A stretch of 64,000 nt of DNA, taken from the NCBI GenBank assembly GCA_938036835.1, contig CALHWB010000017.1, positions 1 through 64,000 of the forward strand. The letters run 5' to 3'. The notes below the pieces were generated by a model. It did no database searches, was not told the origin of the DNA, and saw nothing but the letters and a program-made list of their open reading frames with translations. Source of the DNA: an uncultured Propionibacterium sp. (GTDB taxonomy: Bacteria > Actinomycetota > Actinomycetes > Propionibacteriales > Propionibacteriaceae). A program made the position numbers and the translations under genes. This document shows, piece by piece, positions 36,157 through 44,352 of the stretch. Numbering within the stretch: position 1 is the stretch's first letter; every line of letters begins with the position of its first letter.

Positions 36157-37021
36157 TCTGACCAAGCGCTTCGGCCGCCTGACCGCGCTCGATGGCCTTT
36201 CCATGAGCGTTCAGACCGGTCAGGTGCATGGTTTCCTGGGTCCCAATGGCGCCGGCAAATCCACCACGCTTCGGGTACTTCTCGGGCTGCTGCGTGCCGA
36301 TTCGGGATGTGTACGGCTACTGGGCGGTGATCCCTGGCGGCAGGCACCCCAACTGCACCGGCGGCTGGCCTATGTACCCGGCGAGGTAGCGCTGTGGCCG
36401 AACCTATCCGGGGGCGAAACCATCGACCTGCTGGCCAGATCCCGTGGCGTCTTGAACCGGCCGCGCCGGGATGAATTGATCGAACGCTTCGACCTGGATC
36501 CCCGCAGGAAAGCCCGGACCTATTCGAAGGGCAACCGGCAGAAGGTCGCCCTGGTGGCCGCCCTGGCTAGCGACGTGGAACTGCTGCTGCTCGATGAACC
36601 CACCTCGGGCCTGGACCCATTGATGGAGCAGGTTTTCACCCAGCTGATCCGGGAACGGGCCGCCCAAGGGGTCACCGTGCTGTTGAGCAGCCACATCCTG
36701 TCGGAGGTGGAGAAGCTGTGCGATCGGCTATCGATCATCAAGCAGGGCCGGCTCATCGAATCGGGGACGCTGGCCGAGCTACGCCACCTGCACCGCAGTC
36801 GGCTGACCGCCAGGCTGGGCGACCACGCCGCGGACCTGGCCGCCATCGGCGGTGTCCACGGTCTGACCCAGCAGGGCGAGCGGTGGGTCGCCCAGGTGGA
36901 GCAATCCGGGCTATCAACCGTGCTGGCGGCGCTGGCGGACTGGCAGGTGACCGACGTCACCATCACCCCGCCCACGTTGGAGGATCTGTTCCTCAGCCAC
37001 TACGATCCCACCGTGGCCTGA
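36125..37021 (+). CDS. ABC-2 exporter ATPase
   Basis: 298 residues. Walker A GPNGAGKST, Walker B LLLLDEPTSGLDP and H-loop LLSSHILSEVE are clear. The signature is YSKGNRQKV rather than the usual LSGGQ-type, a form seen in drug-export ATPases of the CcmA group. The C-terminal part (about 225-298) is an accessory domain. AGAAGG precedes two adjacent ATGs (36125, 36128). Partner of the 536-residue permease. Likely exports a drug, antibiotic or lipid; the substrate is unknown. Confidence 0.93.
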   Translation: MMTDNAIQIADLTKRFGRLTALDGLSMSVQTGQVHGFLGPNGAGKSTTLRVLLGLLRADSGCVRLLGGDPWRQAPQLHRRLAYVPGEVALWPNLSGGETIDLLARSRGVLNRPRRDELIERFDLDPRRKARTYSKGNRQKVALVAALASDVELLLLDEPTSGLDPLMEQVFTQLIRERAAQGVTVLLSSHILSEVEKLCDRLSIIKQGRLIESGTLAELRHLHRSRLTARLGDHAADLAAIGGVHGLTQQGERWVAQVEQSGLSTVLAALADWQVTDVTITPPTLEDLFLSHYDPTVA

Positions 37022-37033
37022 TCGGGGCGCGCC

Positions 37034-38644
37034 ATGAGCATATTCACCGGTTTGGGTACCGCGTTGCGGTTGATGTTGCGCCGCGATTGGCTGTTCTGGG
37101 CGCTGTGGGTCCTGATCCTGGCAACCCTCATGCCGGCGGCCCTCTCCCAATACGACACCATGATCCCCCCGGGGTCCGATCCCGGGCTGACCTTCGATCA
37201 CCTGTCCCGCAACCCAACGATGCTGGCCCTGCTCGGCCCGGCATTCGATCTTCATGACCGGGGAGGCTTCGTCTTCTGGCGGACCGGCGGATTCACCACG
37301 GTGCTCGCGGGCCTGGCCGGGGCGCTGGGGATAGTCCGCGCCACCAGGGCCGAGGAGGAGGCCGGCCGGACAGAACTGCTGCGTTCGGGGCCGATGGGAC
37401 GGCACACTCCCCTGCTGGCTGCCGTCCTGGGCGGTCTGGCCGGCTGCCTGCTGGCCGGAGCGTGCAATACCGTGACGCTGATCGGTCAGGGGCTCGGCTG
37501 GCGAGGCAGCCTGGCCGCCGGCCTGGCCATCACCACCACCGGCGCCAGCTACCTGGCCCTGGGTGCGGTCGCGGCCCAGGTCAGCGAATCGGCTAGGAAC
37601 GCCCGTGCCTGGGCGGCCGGGCTCGGCCTGGGCGGCGGCTACCTGCTGCGCGCCGTGGTGGATGCGGCCGGGCCCGAGACGCCGCTGGCACCGCTGCGCT
37701 GGGCCATCCCCCTGGAATGGGGCATGCTGGCCCGGCCTTTCGCCGGCGAGCGCTGGTGGGTGCTGGGCATGTCTGCGGGTCTGGCCGCCGCGCTGGCCCT
37801 GCTGGCCTTCTGGCTGGAGGCCCATCGGGATCACACCGCCGGGCTGCTGCCGGACAGGCCAGGCCGGTCTCGGGGACGAGCCGGCCTGCGCGGTGCCTGG
37901 GGGCTTGCCGCCCGGCTGCTCCGGGGAATGCTGTCCGCCTGGACGGTGGGTCTGCTGATCAGTGCGGTTAGCCTGGGCTCCGCGGCCATCGGGATAGCTG
38001 ACGTGTTCGACGACAGTCCCCGGCTGGCCCAACTGTTGCAACGCATGGGGGGCACCGCAGAACTGCAAACGGCCTTCTTCATCGGCGTCCTTGGGATTTT
38101 CAGCACGGTCATCGGCATGATGGCGGTCAGTCTGCTCGGCCTGCTGCGGGTCGAGGAAACCACCGGACGGGCCGAGTTGCTGCTGGCCACCGCGGTTCCA
38201 CGACTAAAACTGGCGCTGAGTTCGTTGTTCTGGGCGCTGCTGGTGCCCACGCTGGTGCTGACCGCGACCGGGCCGGGGCTGGCGTTGCCGTTAGCTGCCC
38301 ACACCGGCGACTGGTCGCTGCTGAGGGACTACACCGTCACCGCGCTCGCTCTGCTGCCCGGGCTATGGCTGGTGGCCGGGATCGCCATGTTTCTGACCGG
38401 CTGGTTGCCCAAGGCGTTCGGGGTGGTCTGGGCGATCCTCGGCTGGTCGATCTTCTGCAGCTGGTTCGGTGCCCTGCTGCAAGTACCGGATTGGCTGGTG
38501 AAGCTGCATCCCTGGGGACGGCTCGGTATGCCACCCCGCGACGATTTCGCCTGGCTGCCGTTCGGCATCGAGCTAGGCAGCGCCGTGGCATTGGCCTGTC
38601 TCGGGTTGCTGGGGTTTATCCGGCGCGACCTGACCAATGAATGA
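37034..38644 (+). CDS. ABC-2 exporter permease, large two-half type
   Basis: 536 residues with about twelve hydrophobic segments in two six-helix halves (breaks near residue 280). It is a single-chain permease like those beside TetR and ATPase genes in actinobacterial antibiotic-resistance loci of the tetronasin type. The phrase RATRAEEEAGRTELLRSG, repeated in the second half as VEETTGRAELLLATAV, marks the internal duplication. 12 bp after the ATPase gene, last gene of the operon; converges with dprA. Confidence 0.88.
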   Translation: MSIFTGLGTALRLMLRRDWLFWALWVLILATLMPAALSQYDTMIPPGSDPGLTFDHLSRNPTMLALLGPAFDLHDRGGFVFWRTGGFTTVLAGLAGALGIVRATRAEEEAGRTELLRSGPMGRHTPLLAAVLGGLAGCLLAGACNTVTLIGQGLGWRGSLAAGLAITTTGASYLALGAVAAQVSESARNARAWAAGLGLGGGYLLRAVVDAAGPETPLAPLRWAIPLEWGMLARPFAGERWWVLGMSAGLAAALALLAFWLEAHRDHTAGLLPDRPGRSRGRAGLRGAWGLAARLLRGMLSAWTVGLLISAVSLGSAAIGIADVFDDSPRLAQLLQRMGGTAELQTAFFIGVLGIFSTVIGMMAVSLLGLLRVEETTGRAELLLATAVPRLKLALSSLFWALLVPTLVLTATGPGLALPLAAHTGDWSLLRDYTVTALALLPGLWLVAGIAMFLTGWLPKAFGVVWAILGWSIFCSWFGALLQVPDWLVKLHPWGRLGMPPRDDFAWLPFGIELGSAVALACLGLLGFIRRDLTNE

Positions 38645-38726
38645 GGAGTCCACGGGTGCCCGGCAGCAGACCACACACCACCCTGCCGGATGCGCGCCAG
38701 GCTCCGGACCGGCGACCGGTGGGCGA

Positions 38727-39875
38727 TCAGCGGCCCGGATTGCGCAGCCGCCAGCCCCCTGCGGTATCGCGGCGCACCAGGCCGAGCAGTTCCAGCTGGG
38801 TCAGTGCGGCGATGGTCTGTGGCACGCTGCGCCCGCTGCCAAGGGATAGCTCGGCCACCGACACCGGACGCCGGCCGGGCATCGCCTCGCGGACCGCCAG
38901 GAGTTCGGTATCCAGCCCATCCAGTAGGCGTTGCGGCCCCCGGTTGGGCGGCTCGGGTGCTTGCCCCACCGGAGCCAGCAGGGCGCGCACATCGGCGATG
39001 CCGGCCACCAGGGTGGCCTCCTGATCGGTGATCATCCGGTGGCACCCCGCCGACTGCTCCGAGTGAACCGAACCTGGGACGGCCATCACCATCCGCCCCA
39101 GGTTGGCCGCCCAATGGGCGGTGTTCCGGGCTCCAGAACGCAGCGCCGCCTCGACCACGACGGTGCCCAATCCCAGGGCGGCGATCAGCCGGTTACGCGC
39201 CAGAAAGCCCGCTCGGTGGGCGCGGACTCCGGGTGCCACCTCGGATACCACCAGGGCGCTGGTGGTGAGCCGCTCGAACAATTGGGTGTTGCCTCGCGGG
39301 TAGGGCTCATCCAGTCCACCGGCATAGACCCCGATGGTGCGTCCGCCGGCGGCCAGCGCACCGCGATGGGCAGCCGCATCCACCCCGTAGGCTCCTCCGG
39401 AGATCACCGAATAGCCCTCACCGGCGGCCAGTTCGGCGGCCAACGAGGTGGCCACCGCCTCACCGTACCGGGTGGCCGCCCGGGCCCCGACCACGGCCAC
39501 CGCAGGTGGTACCCAATCGGTCAGGTGGCCCGGCCCGGCCAGCCACAGCCCGATCGGCCGTCCGGTCATGCCGCCCAGGGGCGCACAGCCATCGAGGTCG
39601 TCCAGCACGGCAGGCCATTCGCGGTCTCCCGGGATGACGAACCGCAGGCCGGCCCGGCCGGCCAGGCCGATCAACCTGTCGGGGTCCAGGGCCACAGCCC
39701 GGCGTCCCCAGGCCGATTCGTCGCCGAGGCGACGCAGAGCCGCCAGCACCGCGCAGGCACCATGCTGGGCAACGAGCCCGCCCAACCGCGGATCCGCCGG
39801 TGGGCAGATCGCGCTGAGCATCGCCCTGGCAAGATGCTCGGCATCCCAGGTCTCAGAGGCCGGGCCGTCGGTCAT
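38727..39875 (-). CDS. dprA: DNA-processing protein DprA
   Basis: Loads RecA on incoming single-stranded DNA in transformable bacteria; a conserved gene also where competence is not known. 382 residues. An N-terminal helical domain (1-100), a Rossmann-like core (about 105-310; VVGARAATRYGEAVA, VISGGAYGVDAAAHRGAL, PRGNTQLFERL) and a C-terminal winged helix (about 325-382) are seen. The start overlaps the comM stop as ATGA; 144 extra residues upstream in the open frame are comM antiframe. Part of the yraN-comM-dprA operon. Confidence 0.94.
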   Translation of the reverse strand: MTDGPASETWDAEHLARAMLSAICPPADPRLGGLVAQHGACAVLAALRRLGDESAWGRRAVALDPDRLIGLAGRAGLRFVIPGDREWPAVLDDLDGCAPLGGMTGRPIGLWLAGPGHLTDWVPPAVAVVGARAATRYGEAVATSLAAELAAGEGYSVISGGAYGVDAAAHRGALAAGGRTIGVYAGGLDEPYPRGNTQLFERLTTSALVVSEVAPGVRAHRAGFLARNRLIAALGLGTVVVEAALRSGARNTAHWAANLGRMVMAVPGSVHSEQSAGCHRMITDQEATLVAGIADVRALLAPVGQAPEPPNRGPQRLLDGLDTELLAVREAMPGRRPVSVAELSLGSGRSVPQTIAALTQLELLGLVRRDTAGGWRLRNPGR

Positions 39876-41392
39876 GACGCGCTCCCCCAGCAATCCTGCC
39901 GCAGCCCCAGCGCCGCCGCCAGATCGGCTCGGGCGATACGATCTCGCCCGGCAAGATCGGCCAACGTCCAGGCGATCCGGATCACCTTGTCCACACCGCG
40001 CGCGCTGAGCCGCCCGGTGCGCACTGCCTCGTCCAGCAGGTCGGTACCGTGTATCGCCGACAACTTGCGCAGTTGGTGGCCGGGTACCTCCGCGTTGAGC
40101 TGCCATGGTGTGTCGCGCAACCGGCGCCGGGCTCGTGACCGCGCCTGACCGACCCGTCCGGCGACCACCGCGGAGGCTTCTCCGCCGTAGGTCTCGGCCA
40201 GGGCACGCAGATTGGGCAGCATCCGGTGGTGAATATCGATGCGATCCATCACCGGGCCGCTGAGCCGTTCCCGGTAGCGGCGCAGGGCCATGGGGGCGCA
40301 GGTGCACTGGCCTGCCGGCGACCCGCCCCGGCCACAGGGGCAGGGATTGGCGGCCAGCACCAACTGGAAACGAGCCGGATAGCGGACCTGGCTGGCCGAC
40401 CGTGCGATGAGCACCTCACCGGTTTCCAGTGGGGTCCGCAACGCCTCCAGCACTCGCCCGCTGAACTCGGGGGCCTCATCCAGGAACAGCACCCCACGGT
40501 GGGCCAGCGAGATGGCGCCCGGCCGGGCCATTCGGGATCCCCCACCGACCATCGCCGCCACCGAGGCATTGTGGTGGGGGTTGACATACGGCGGCCGGCG
40601 GATCAGACCGCTCGCCAGCGGCTCACCCGCCAACGAGTGCAGGGCCGATACCTCCAGCGCATGGGCATCGGACAGTTCGGGCAACAGCCCGGGCAGCCGG
40701 GCGGCCAGCATCGACTTGCCGACACCGGGGGCACCATGCAAAAAGATGTGGTGACCGCCGGCGGCCGCCACCTCGACCGCCCAGCACGCCTCGGGCTGGC
40801 CGCGCACATCGGCCAGATCCGGCGCGCCGGCCGGCTCGGGTGTATCGCCGGTCACCGCATCCGATGTAGCCAGTACGGGACGACCATGCAGCACCTCGAC
40901 CAGCTCTGCCAGGTTGCCCACACCCCACACCGTCAGGCCGGAAACCAGTCGAGCCTCACCGACCTGTCCGGCAGGCACCACCGCCGTCGAGAACCCTGCC
41001 TCTCGCGCGGTCAGCAGGGTGGGCAGAATGCCCCGCACCGGACGCACCCGGCCGTCCAGGCCGAGCTCGCCGGCCAGTACGGCGCCGGCTAGGATCTGCC
41101 TGGGCACCGCCCCGGCGCAGGCGAGCACCGCAGATACGATGGCCAGGTCGTAATGGGAACCGGCCTTGGGCAGGCTGGCCGGGGTAAGGTTGATGGTCAG
41201 CAACTGGCTGGGCCAGTTCAGACCGGCCCCTGCGATCGCCGCCCGGCAGCGGTCACGGGCCTCGTAGAGAGCGGCGTCGGGCAACCCGACCAGCACCGTG
41301 CGGGGCAGGCCCGGCGCGATCGCCGCCTCCACCTCGACCAATGTTCCGGTCATGCCGAGCAGGGCGACCGACCAGGCGCTGGCGGTCGTCAT
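39872..41392 (-). CDS. comM: ComM/YifB family Mg-chelatase-like AAA+ ATPase
   Basis: 506 residues. In Vibrio the ComM helicase promotes branch migration during natural transformation. The N-terminal Lon-protease-like S16-fold domain (about 1-175, no protease activity expected) precedes an AAA+ core. Walker A is HGAPGVGKSMLAARLPGLLP, Walker B VLFLDEAPEFS, and a Cys-rich NPCPCGRGGSPAGQCTC follows. The C-terminal Mg-chelatase lid is RARRRLRDTPWQLNAEVPG and beyond. ATGA overlaps with both neighbours. Confidence 0.94.
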   Translation of the reverse strand: MTTASAWSVALLGMTGTLVEVEAAIAPGLPRTVLVGLPDAALYEARDRCRAAIAGAGLNWPSQLLTINLTPASLPKAGSHYDLAIVSAVLACAGAVPRQILAGAVLAGELGLDGRVRPVRGILPTLLTAREAGFSTAVVPAGQVGEARLVSGLTVWGVGNLAELVEVLHGRPVLATSDAVTGDTPEPAGAPDLADVRGQPEACWAVEVAAAGGHHIFLHGAPGVGKSMLAARLPGLLPELSDAHALEVSALHSLAGEPLASGLIRRPPYVNPHHNASVAAMVGGGSRMARPGAISLAHRGVLFLDEAPEFSGRVLEALRTPLETGEVLIARSASQVRYPARFQLVLAANPCPCGRGGSPAGQCTCAPMALRRYRERLSGPVMDRIDIHHRMLPNLRALAETYGGEASAVVAGRVGQARSRARRRLRDTPWQLNAEVPGHQLRKLSAIHGTDLLDEAVRTGRLSARGVDKVIRIAWTLADLAGRDRIARADLAAALGLRQDCWGSAS

Positions 41393-41781
41393 GCCACACC
41401 ACGCAGATGCCGCACCCGAGGCGCCCGGCCGGGTTGTTTCAAAATGCCCACCGCATCCACGCGCAGGCCCGACAGGCGAAGCCCGCTGGCTGCCGCCCAG
41501 CGGGCCAGCAGTACCCGCAGCCTGGCCAGCTTTGCTGCGGTGATCGCCTCCAGCGGGTCCCCGTATCCCAGCCGGCTACGACACTTCACCTCGACACCGA
41601 CCCCGAGCCGCGCGCCATCCGCCAGTGGTTGCAAAGCCACCAGGTCAAGCTCGCCGAGCTCGCACCGCCAGTTCCGCGCCACCACCTGCCAGCCAAGCCC
41701 CTGGAGCCAGTCGGCCGCGTATCGCTCGCCCCAGGCGCCGAGCCCGGCCCGGGTCGAGACCGGCCGTCCAGATCGCATCAT
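41389..41781 (-). CDS. UPF0102/YraN nuclease-like protein
   Basis: 130 residues with the Holliday-junction-resolvase-like fold. Conserved features are GAWGERYAADWLQGLGWQVV, RNWRCELGELDLVAL and VEVKCRSRLGYGDPLEA; E/D/E-x-K residues could bind a metal. The exact role is undetermined. AGGAGG lies 6 nt before the first of two ATGs. First gene of the yraN-comM-dprA operon; in mycobacteria the DUF2469 gene and rnhB would lie just upstream, but here the islet intervenes. Confidence 0.88.
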   Translation of the reverse strand: MMRSGRPVSTRAGLGAWGERYAADWLQGLGWQVVARNWRCELGELDLVALQPLADGARLGVGVEVKCRSRLGYGDPLEAITAAKLARLRVLLARWAAASGLRLSGLRVDAVGILKQPGRAPRVRHLRGVA

Positions 41782-41808
41782 GCGCCACCTCCTGCTTCGG
41801 AGGGAATT

Positions 41809-41824
41809 GTTCGCGATCGCGAAC
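41809..41824. promoter_or_regulatory. 16-bp perfect palindrome in the yraN promoter
   Basis: GTTCGCGATCGCGAAC, perfectly self-complementary, 28 bp upstream of the yraN start. On the minus strand it sits in the spacer between a -35-like CTGACG and a -10-like AACAAT, as a repressor operator would. A consensus DnaA box TTATCCACA is at 41836-41844; one copy alone may be chance. Confidence 0.45.
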
Positions 41825-41896
41825 CGATCCGTCAGTTATCCACAGGCGCGACGCGACCGGGGGACGCCGTTCAGCGTGACACGGGGCCACCACGCA

Positions 41897-41970
41897 CCCA
41901 GCCCCGGCCGGCGGCAGCCGACTGCCCAGCCGCAACGATGCAAGATTCAGCCCCTATCGGGCACCTCCAA
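41897..41970 (-). repeat. Direct repeat, copy A (remnant of DUF2469 gene 3' end)
   Basis: 74 bp matching 44353-44427 with about 68 of 75 aligned positions identical (6 mismatches, 1 gap). On the minus strand it starts with the last codons of the DUF2469 gene (LEVPDRG stop, against LEVPDRD stop in the intact gene), then about 50 bp of that gene's downstream sequence, including a GGCAG/CTGCC hairpin. It lies on the far side of the three-gene islet, so it is a detached copy of the DUF2469 tail. Confidence 0.85.
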
Positions 41971-41972
41971 AT

Positions 41973-42001
41973 GGAAAACAGGTTAGCCGGCAAACCGGCT
42001 A
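41973..42001 (-). terminator. Intrinsic terminator after the islet operon
   Basis: On the minus strand TAGCCGG-TTTG-CCGGCTA (41984-42001), a perfect 7-bp stem with a 4-nt loop, is followed by ACCTGTTTT. It lies about 180 bp after the lipoprotein stop, on the transcript of the three islet genes. Between 42002 and 42178 no further gene is seen. Confidence 0.55.
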
Positions 42002-42178
42002 GTCCCCTCATCACGCCGGATGACAGCCGGCGACTGCAGCGAACTCCTCGGCGAAGCGGGACCACCCCGGGCATTGCACCGGTCTTGCCGTTCAGGCGCC
42101 CCCAGCCCGGTATCCGGCTGGCAACTCGGCGGCGCCTGCGCTCCCGCCATTCGGCAGGATGGCGAACCGCGATGGGGT

Positions 42179-42577
42179 TCAGCCCCCGAAGTCGTAGATC
42201 TCGCACACCCGCCACGGCGAGCCCGCGCCGTCGCGCCGCAGGGTGGCATGCCAAGACTCCTTGGGGGCATCGGCGGAGCCCGAGGCGTAGTCGAAGTCGA
42301 CCCACGCAGCCAATGCCCCGGCGGCTGGTTCGTCCACCTCAGGGACCGCATAGTCACGGATTTTCGGCCCGGCCTCCCGGAACCAGCCGCGCACTCCTGC
42401 CCAGCATTCCCCAGCGAGTCGCTCACCAGTGTGCTGATCACGGTGCTGCGCCGCCTCGATGAACCTAGTGAGCGCCTCGGCAGGTCTCATGGCAGCGATC
42501 TCCTCGGGACTCGGCTTGGTACTCAACGGGCTGCAACCCGCCAAGAGCGCCAACAGCACGACAGCGACTCTTCTCAC
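42179..42577 (-). CDS. Small lipoprotein, possible immunity protein of the islet
   Basis: 132-residue precursor. MRRVAVVLLALLAGCS is a lipoprotein signal with lipobox LAGC, so mature protein begins at Cys15 and is anchored outside the membrane. The mature part (EALTRFIEAAQHRDQHTGER, later SWHATLRRDGAGSPWRVCEI) looks like a small NTF2/DUF4878-type alpha-beta domain, often found in lipoproteins; this is an impression only. Its start overlaps the EspC-like gene stop as ATGA. Last of three packed genes. A surface lipoprotein beside a secreted wall hydrolase could protect the producer; no direct evidence. Confidence 0.75.
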   Translation of the reverse strand: MRRVAVVLLALLAGCSPLSTKPSPEEIAAMRPAEALTRFIEAAQHRDQHTGERLAGECWAGVRGWFREAGPKIRDYAVPEVDEPAAGALAAWVDFDYASGSADAPKESWHATLRRDGAGSPWRVCEIYDFGG

Positions 42578-42879
42578 AGCAGCCCCTGCAACGCAGCGGC
42601 AGCCCTACGGTTTTCCTCCTCGGTGTAGTCGACGTTCTGCGCTGTGGCTGACAGGTCATCGGCAGTTTCGACGGTCTTGTTGACCAGGTCGCCGATGATG
42701 CGGCCCCAGGCCTCCACGCACTTGTCCAGGGAAGCGCTGGTCGCGAACCCCGCATTGGCGCTGCTGGCCTGGGTACAGGCCGACAAGGACGCATTCGCCC
42801 GCTCAACGGCGCCGGAAACCGCTGCCCGGGTCTCCTCGGAGGCCTTGGCCACCATATCCGTGTTGATCTCGATGCTCAT
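42574..42879 (-). CDS. EspC/WXG100-like small protein (type VII secretion partner)
   Basis: 101 residues, predicted all-helical, no signal peptide. It begins MSIEINTDMVAKASEETRAA and ends with NVDYTEEENRRAAAALQ. Tyr85 and Glu89 form a YxxxE, the C-terminal export signal form (YxxxD/E) known for type VII substrates. There is no classical W-x-G turn, though W58-G59 follows the second Cys (C35, C54). This suits the EspC/DUF2580 or WXG100-like group rather than true EsxA. It starts 9 bp after the effector stop and is probably its heterodimer partner or chaperone. Confidence 0.75.
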   Translation of the reverse strand: MSIEINTDMVAKASEETRAAVSGAVERANASLSACTQASSANAGFATSASLDKCVEAWGRIIGDLVNKTVETADDLSATAQNVDYTEEENRRAAAALQGLL

Positions 42880-42888
42880 CTTCTTCTC

Positions 42889-44154
42889 CTACCAGGTCTG
42901 CTCCACACGAACGAATCTGATGTTCTGATCGCCCTCCTGCACATTGTTGTAGGGCAAGCGGGCCGCCAGCGACTGATCCTCCCGATTGCCCGAGTGCTGT
43001 GTGTACAGGACATCGCCATTCGGCAGGACTCCGGTGACGATGGCCGCATGGTGTTCCACCCCTGCCGGATTATCACCCGCACCGGCCTGGGACCAGTAGG
43101 CGATGTCGCCGGGGCGGACATCGCCTTGCGGTATCTCCTTCGATCCGCTACGCACGAACAGATCATGCTGCGCATCGGCATTGACCCAGGCGTCGCTGTA
43201 ACGATCCCCATTGATGCTATATCCCCAGGAACCTGGAAGAGGAACAAAATCTCCCCTGTGCTCAAGGCCCGCGTTCTCCAGTGCAAGGGACACGAAGTTC
43301 GTGCAGTTGCTTTCCACTTTGTCGATGCCCTCGTTGTCCCAGTTGTCCTGGGCGTACTGGAGCAACCGCAACCTGTCATAGCCGAGTTCGTCCGAGCCCG
43401 ACATCTGCGATTTGACGTCGCCGGGGACTCCCTTCATTCCGGCCACCTCAAGCGGCGCGGCATTCATGTACATCTGCTGTTCCTCCTTGGACAAGGAGTT
43501 CCACCACCGCCGTTGTTCCTGCTCGGTCTCGTCCAGGGGCATGGCTGCCAAGATCTCCTGCAACGCAGCCTGGGAGCTCATATCCAAGGTCTGGTCCTTG
43601 TCCCGGTGCCCGTTGATGTCATCCTCATCGACGTCACCGTCCTTGTCGAAGTCCAACCGGGTCATCCGCTCATCACCGAGCGTATGGGCGGCCTGTTCGT
43701 CGATCCGCGTCGCATCCGACAAGGCGTCCTTGAGACCGGCCTGGATGCTTTTCGCCTTCACGATTGCCAACGTCGGATTGGTGGAGGGCGGCTGTTCGCT
43801 GGAGAGCTCGACAGTCCCGTCATCGGCCACGGAGAATCCGTACTCCGTGGCCTGGCTCAAAAGCTCATTCAGCGTGTTGCGGCAGGTGCCCAACGACAGG
43901 TCCAGCCCGGTCAGCACCGAGCATGCCGCCCGCAACAGCATCGCCAGCACGGTGTAGCTACCAGCCAGCTCGGCGACCCGAGCGTGTGCCCGTTTCCCGT
44001 TCGCATCGGTCCAAAAGCCCTTCAGCATGCCTCCAGCCCGGTCGTACAGGCCTTCAGCGGCCTCGTTCATGTCCTTGGACATGCGAGCGAGGGCTTCTTC
44101 CGCGTCGCCCCATTTGTCGGGGCTGGAGTCCTTCACTTGATTAACAGTGAGCAT
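42889..44154 (-). CDS. Type VII-secreted effector-like protein with C-terminal amidase domain
   Basis: 421 residues from an ATG preceded by AAGGAGG (8 nt); an ATG 10 codons upstream is less likely. There is no signal peptide. Residues 1-105 are helical, WXG100/LXG-like (SSPDKWGDAEEALARMSKDM, then GFWTDANGKRAH). Residues 168-179 are a full EF-hand loop, DFDKDGDVDEDD. Residues 216-245 hold WWNSLSKEEQQMYMNAAP and MKGVP, the WW-L-x-P-GVP segment known from actinobacterial DUF1023-type secreted proteins. From about 262 an amidase_6/NlpC-like papain fold follows: Cys284 in NCTNFVSLAL, His368/His369 in EHHAAIVTG and His387 in YTQHSGN as likely catalytic residues. It probably cuts peptidoglycan or a peptide amide. 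Confidence 0.8.
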   Translation of the reverse strand: MLTVNQVKDSSPDKWGDAEEALARMSKDMNEAAEGLYDRAGGMLKGFWTDANGKRAHARVAELAGSYTVLAMLLRAACSVLTGLDLSLGTCRNTLNELLSQATEYGFSVADDGTVELSSEQPPSTNPTLAIVKAKSIQAGLKDALSDATRIDEQAAHTLGDERMTRLDFDKDGDVDEDDINGHRDKDQTLDMSSQAALQEILAAMPLDETEQEQRRWWNSLSKEEQQMYMNAAPLEVAGMKGVPGDVKSQMSGSDELGYDRLRLLQYAQDNWDNEGIDKVESNCTNFVSLALENAGLEHRGDFVPLPGSWGYSINGDRYSDAWVNADAQHDLFVRSGSKEIPQGDVRPGDIAYWSQAGAGDNPAGVEHHAAIVTGVLPNGDVLYTQHSGNREDQSLAARLPYNNVQEGDQNIRFVRVEQTW

Positions 44155-44352
44155 GAGGGTGCCTCCTTCGTCTTCCGCGAGCATAGGTTGCGAAAGGAGC
44201 GCTCCTCCCAGAACCGGACTCCAACCGATCCGAAATGAGCATCAGTACCCACGCGGCACCGGTCCACAGCACTCAAACCATATGCACCCTGCGCATGGGG
44301 GCCAGGATCTCACCGTCACGTGCCGTGAGGCGTTCACCAAGGCCACCGATCG
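44155..44352. other. Promoter region of the islet operon
   Basis: Non-coding. On the minus strand TATGCT, about 28 bp before the effector ATG, could be a -10. A 12-bp perfect palindrome AGGAGCGCTCCT (44195-44206), lying 41 bp upstream of the ATG, could be an operator or part of a leader hairpin. No -35 is convincing. Confidence 0.35.

Noticed and set aside
41836..41844. DnaA box as part of a replication origin
   Set aside because: A single consensus match is expected about once in such a window by chance; no cluster of boxes, AT-rich unwinding element or dnaA/dnaN genes.
42574..42879. True EsxA/EsxB (WXG100) protein
   Set aside because: No W-x-G turn and two cysteines; only the length, helical character and YxxxE end agree, so it is called EspC/WXG100-like.
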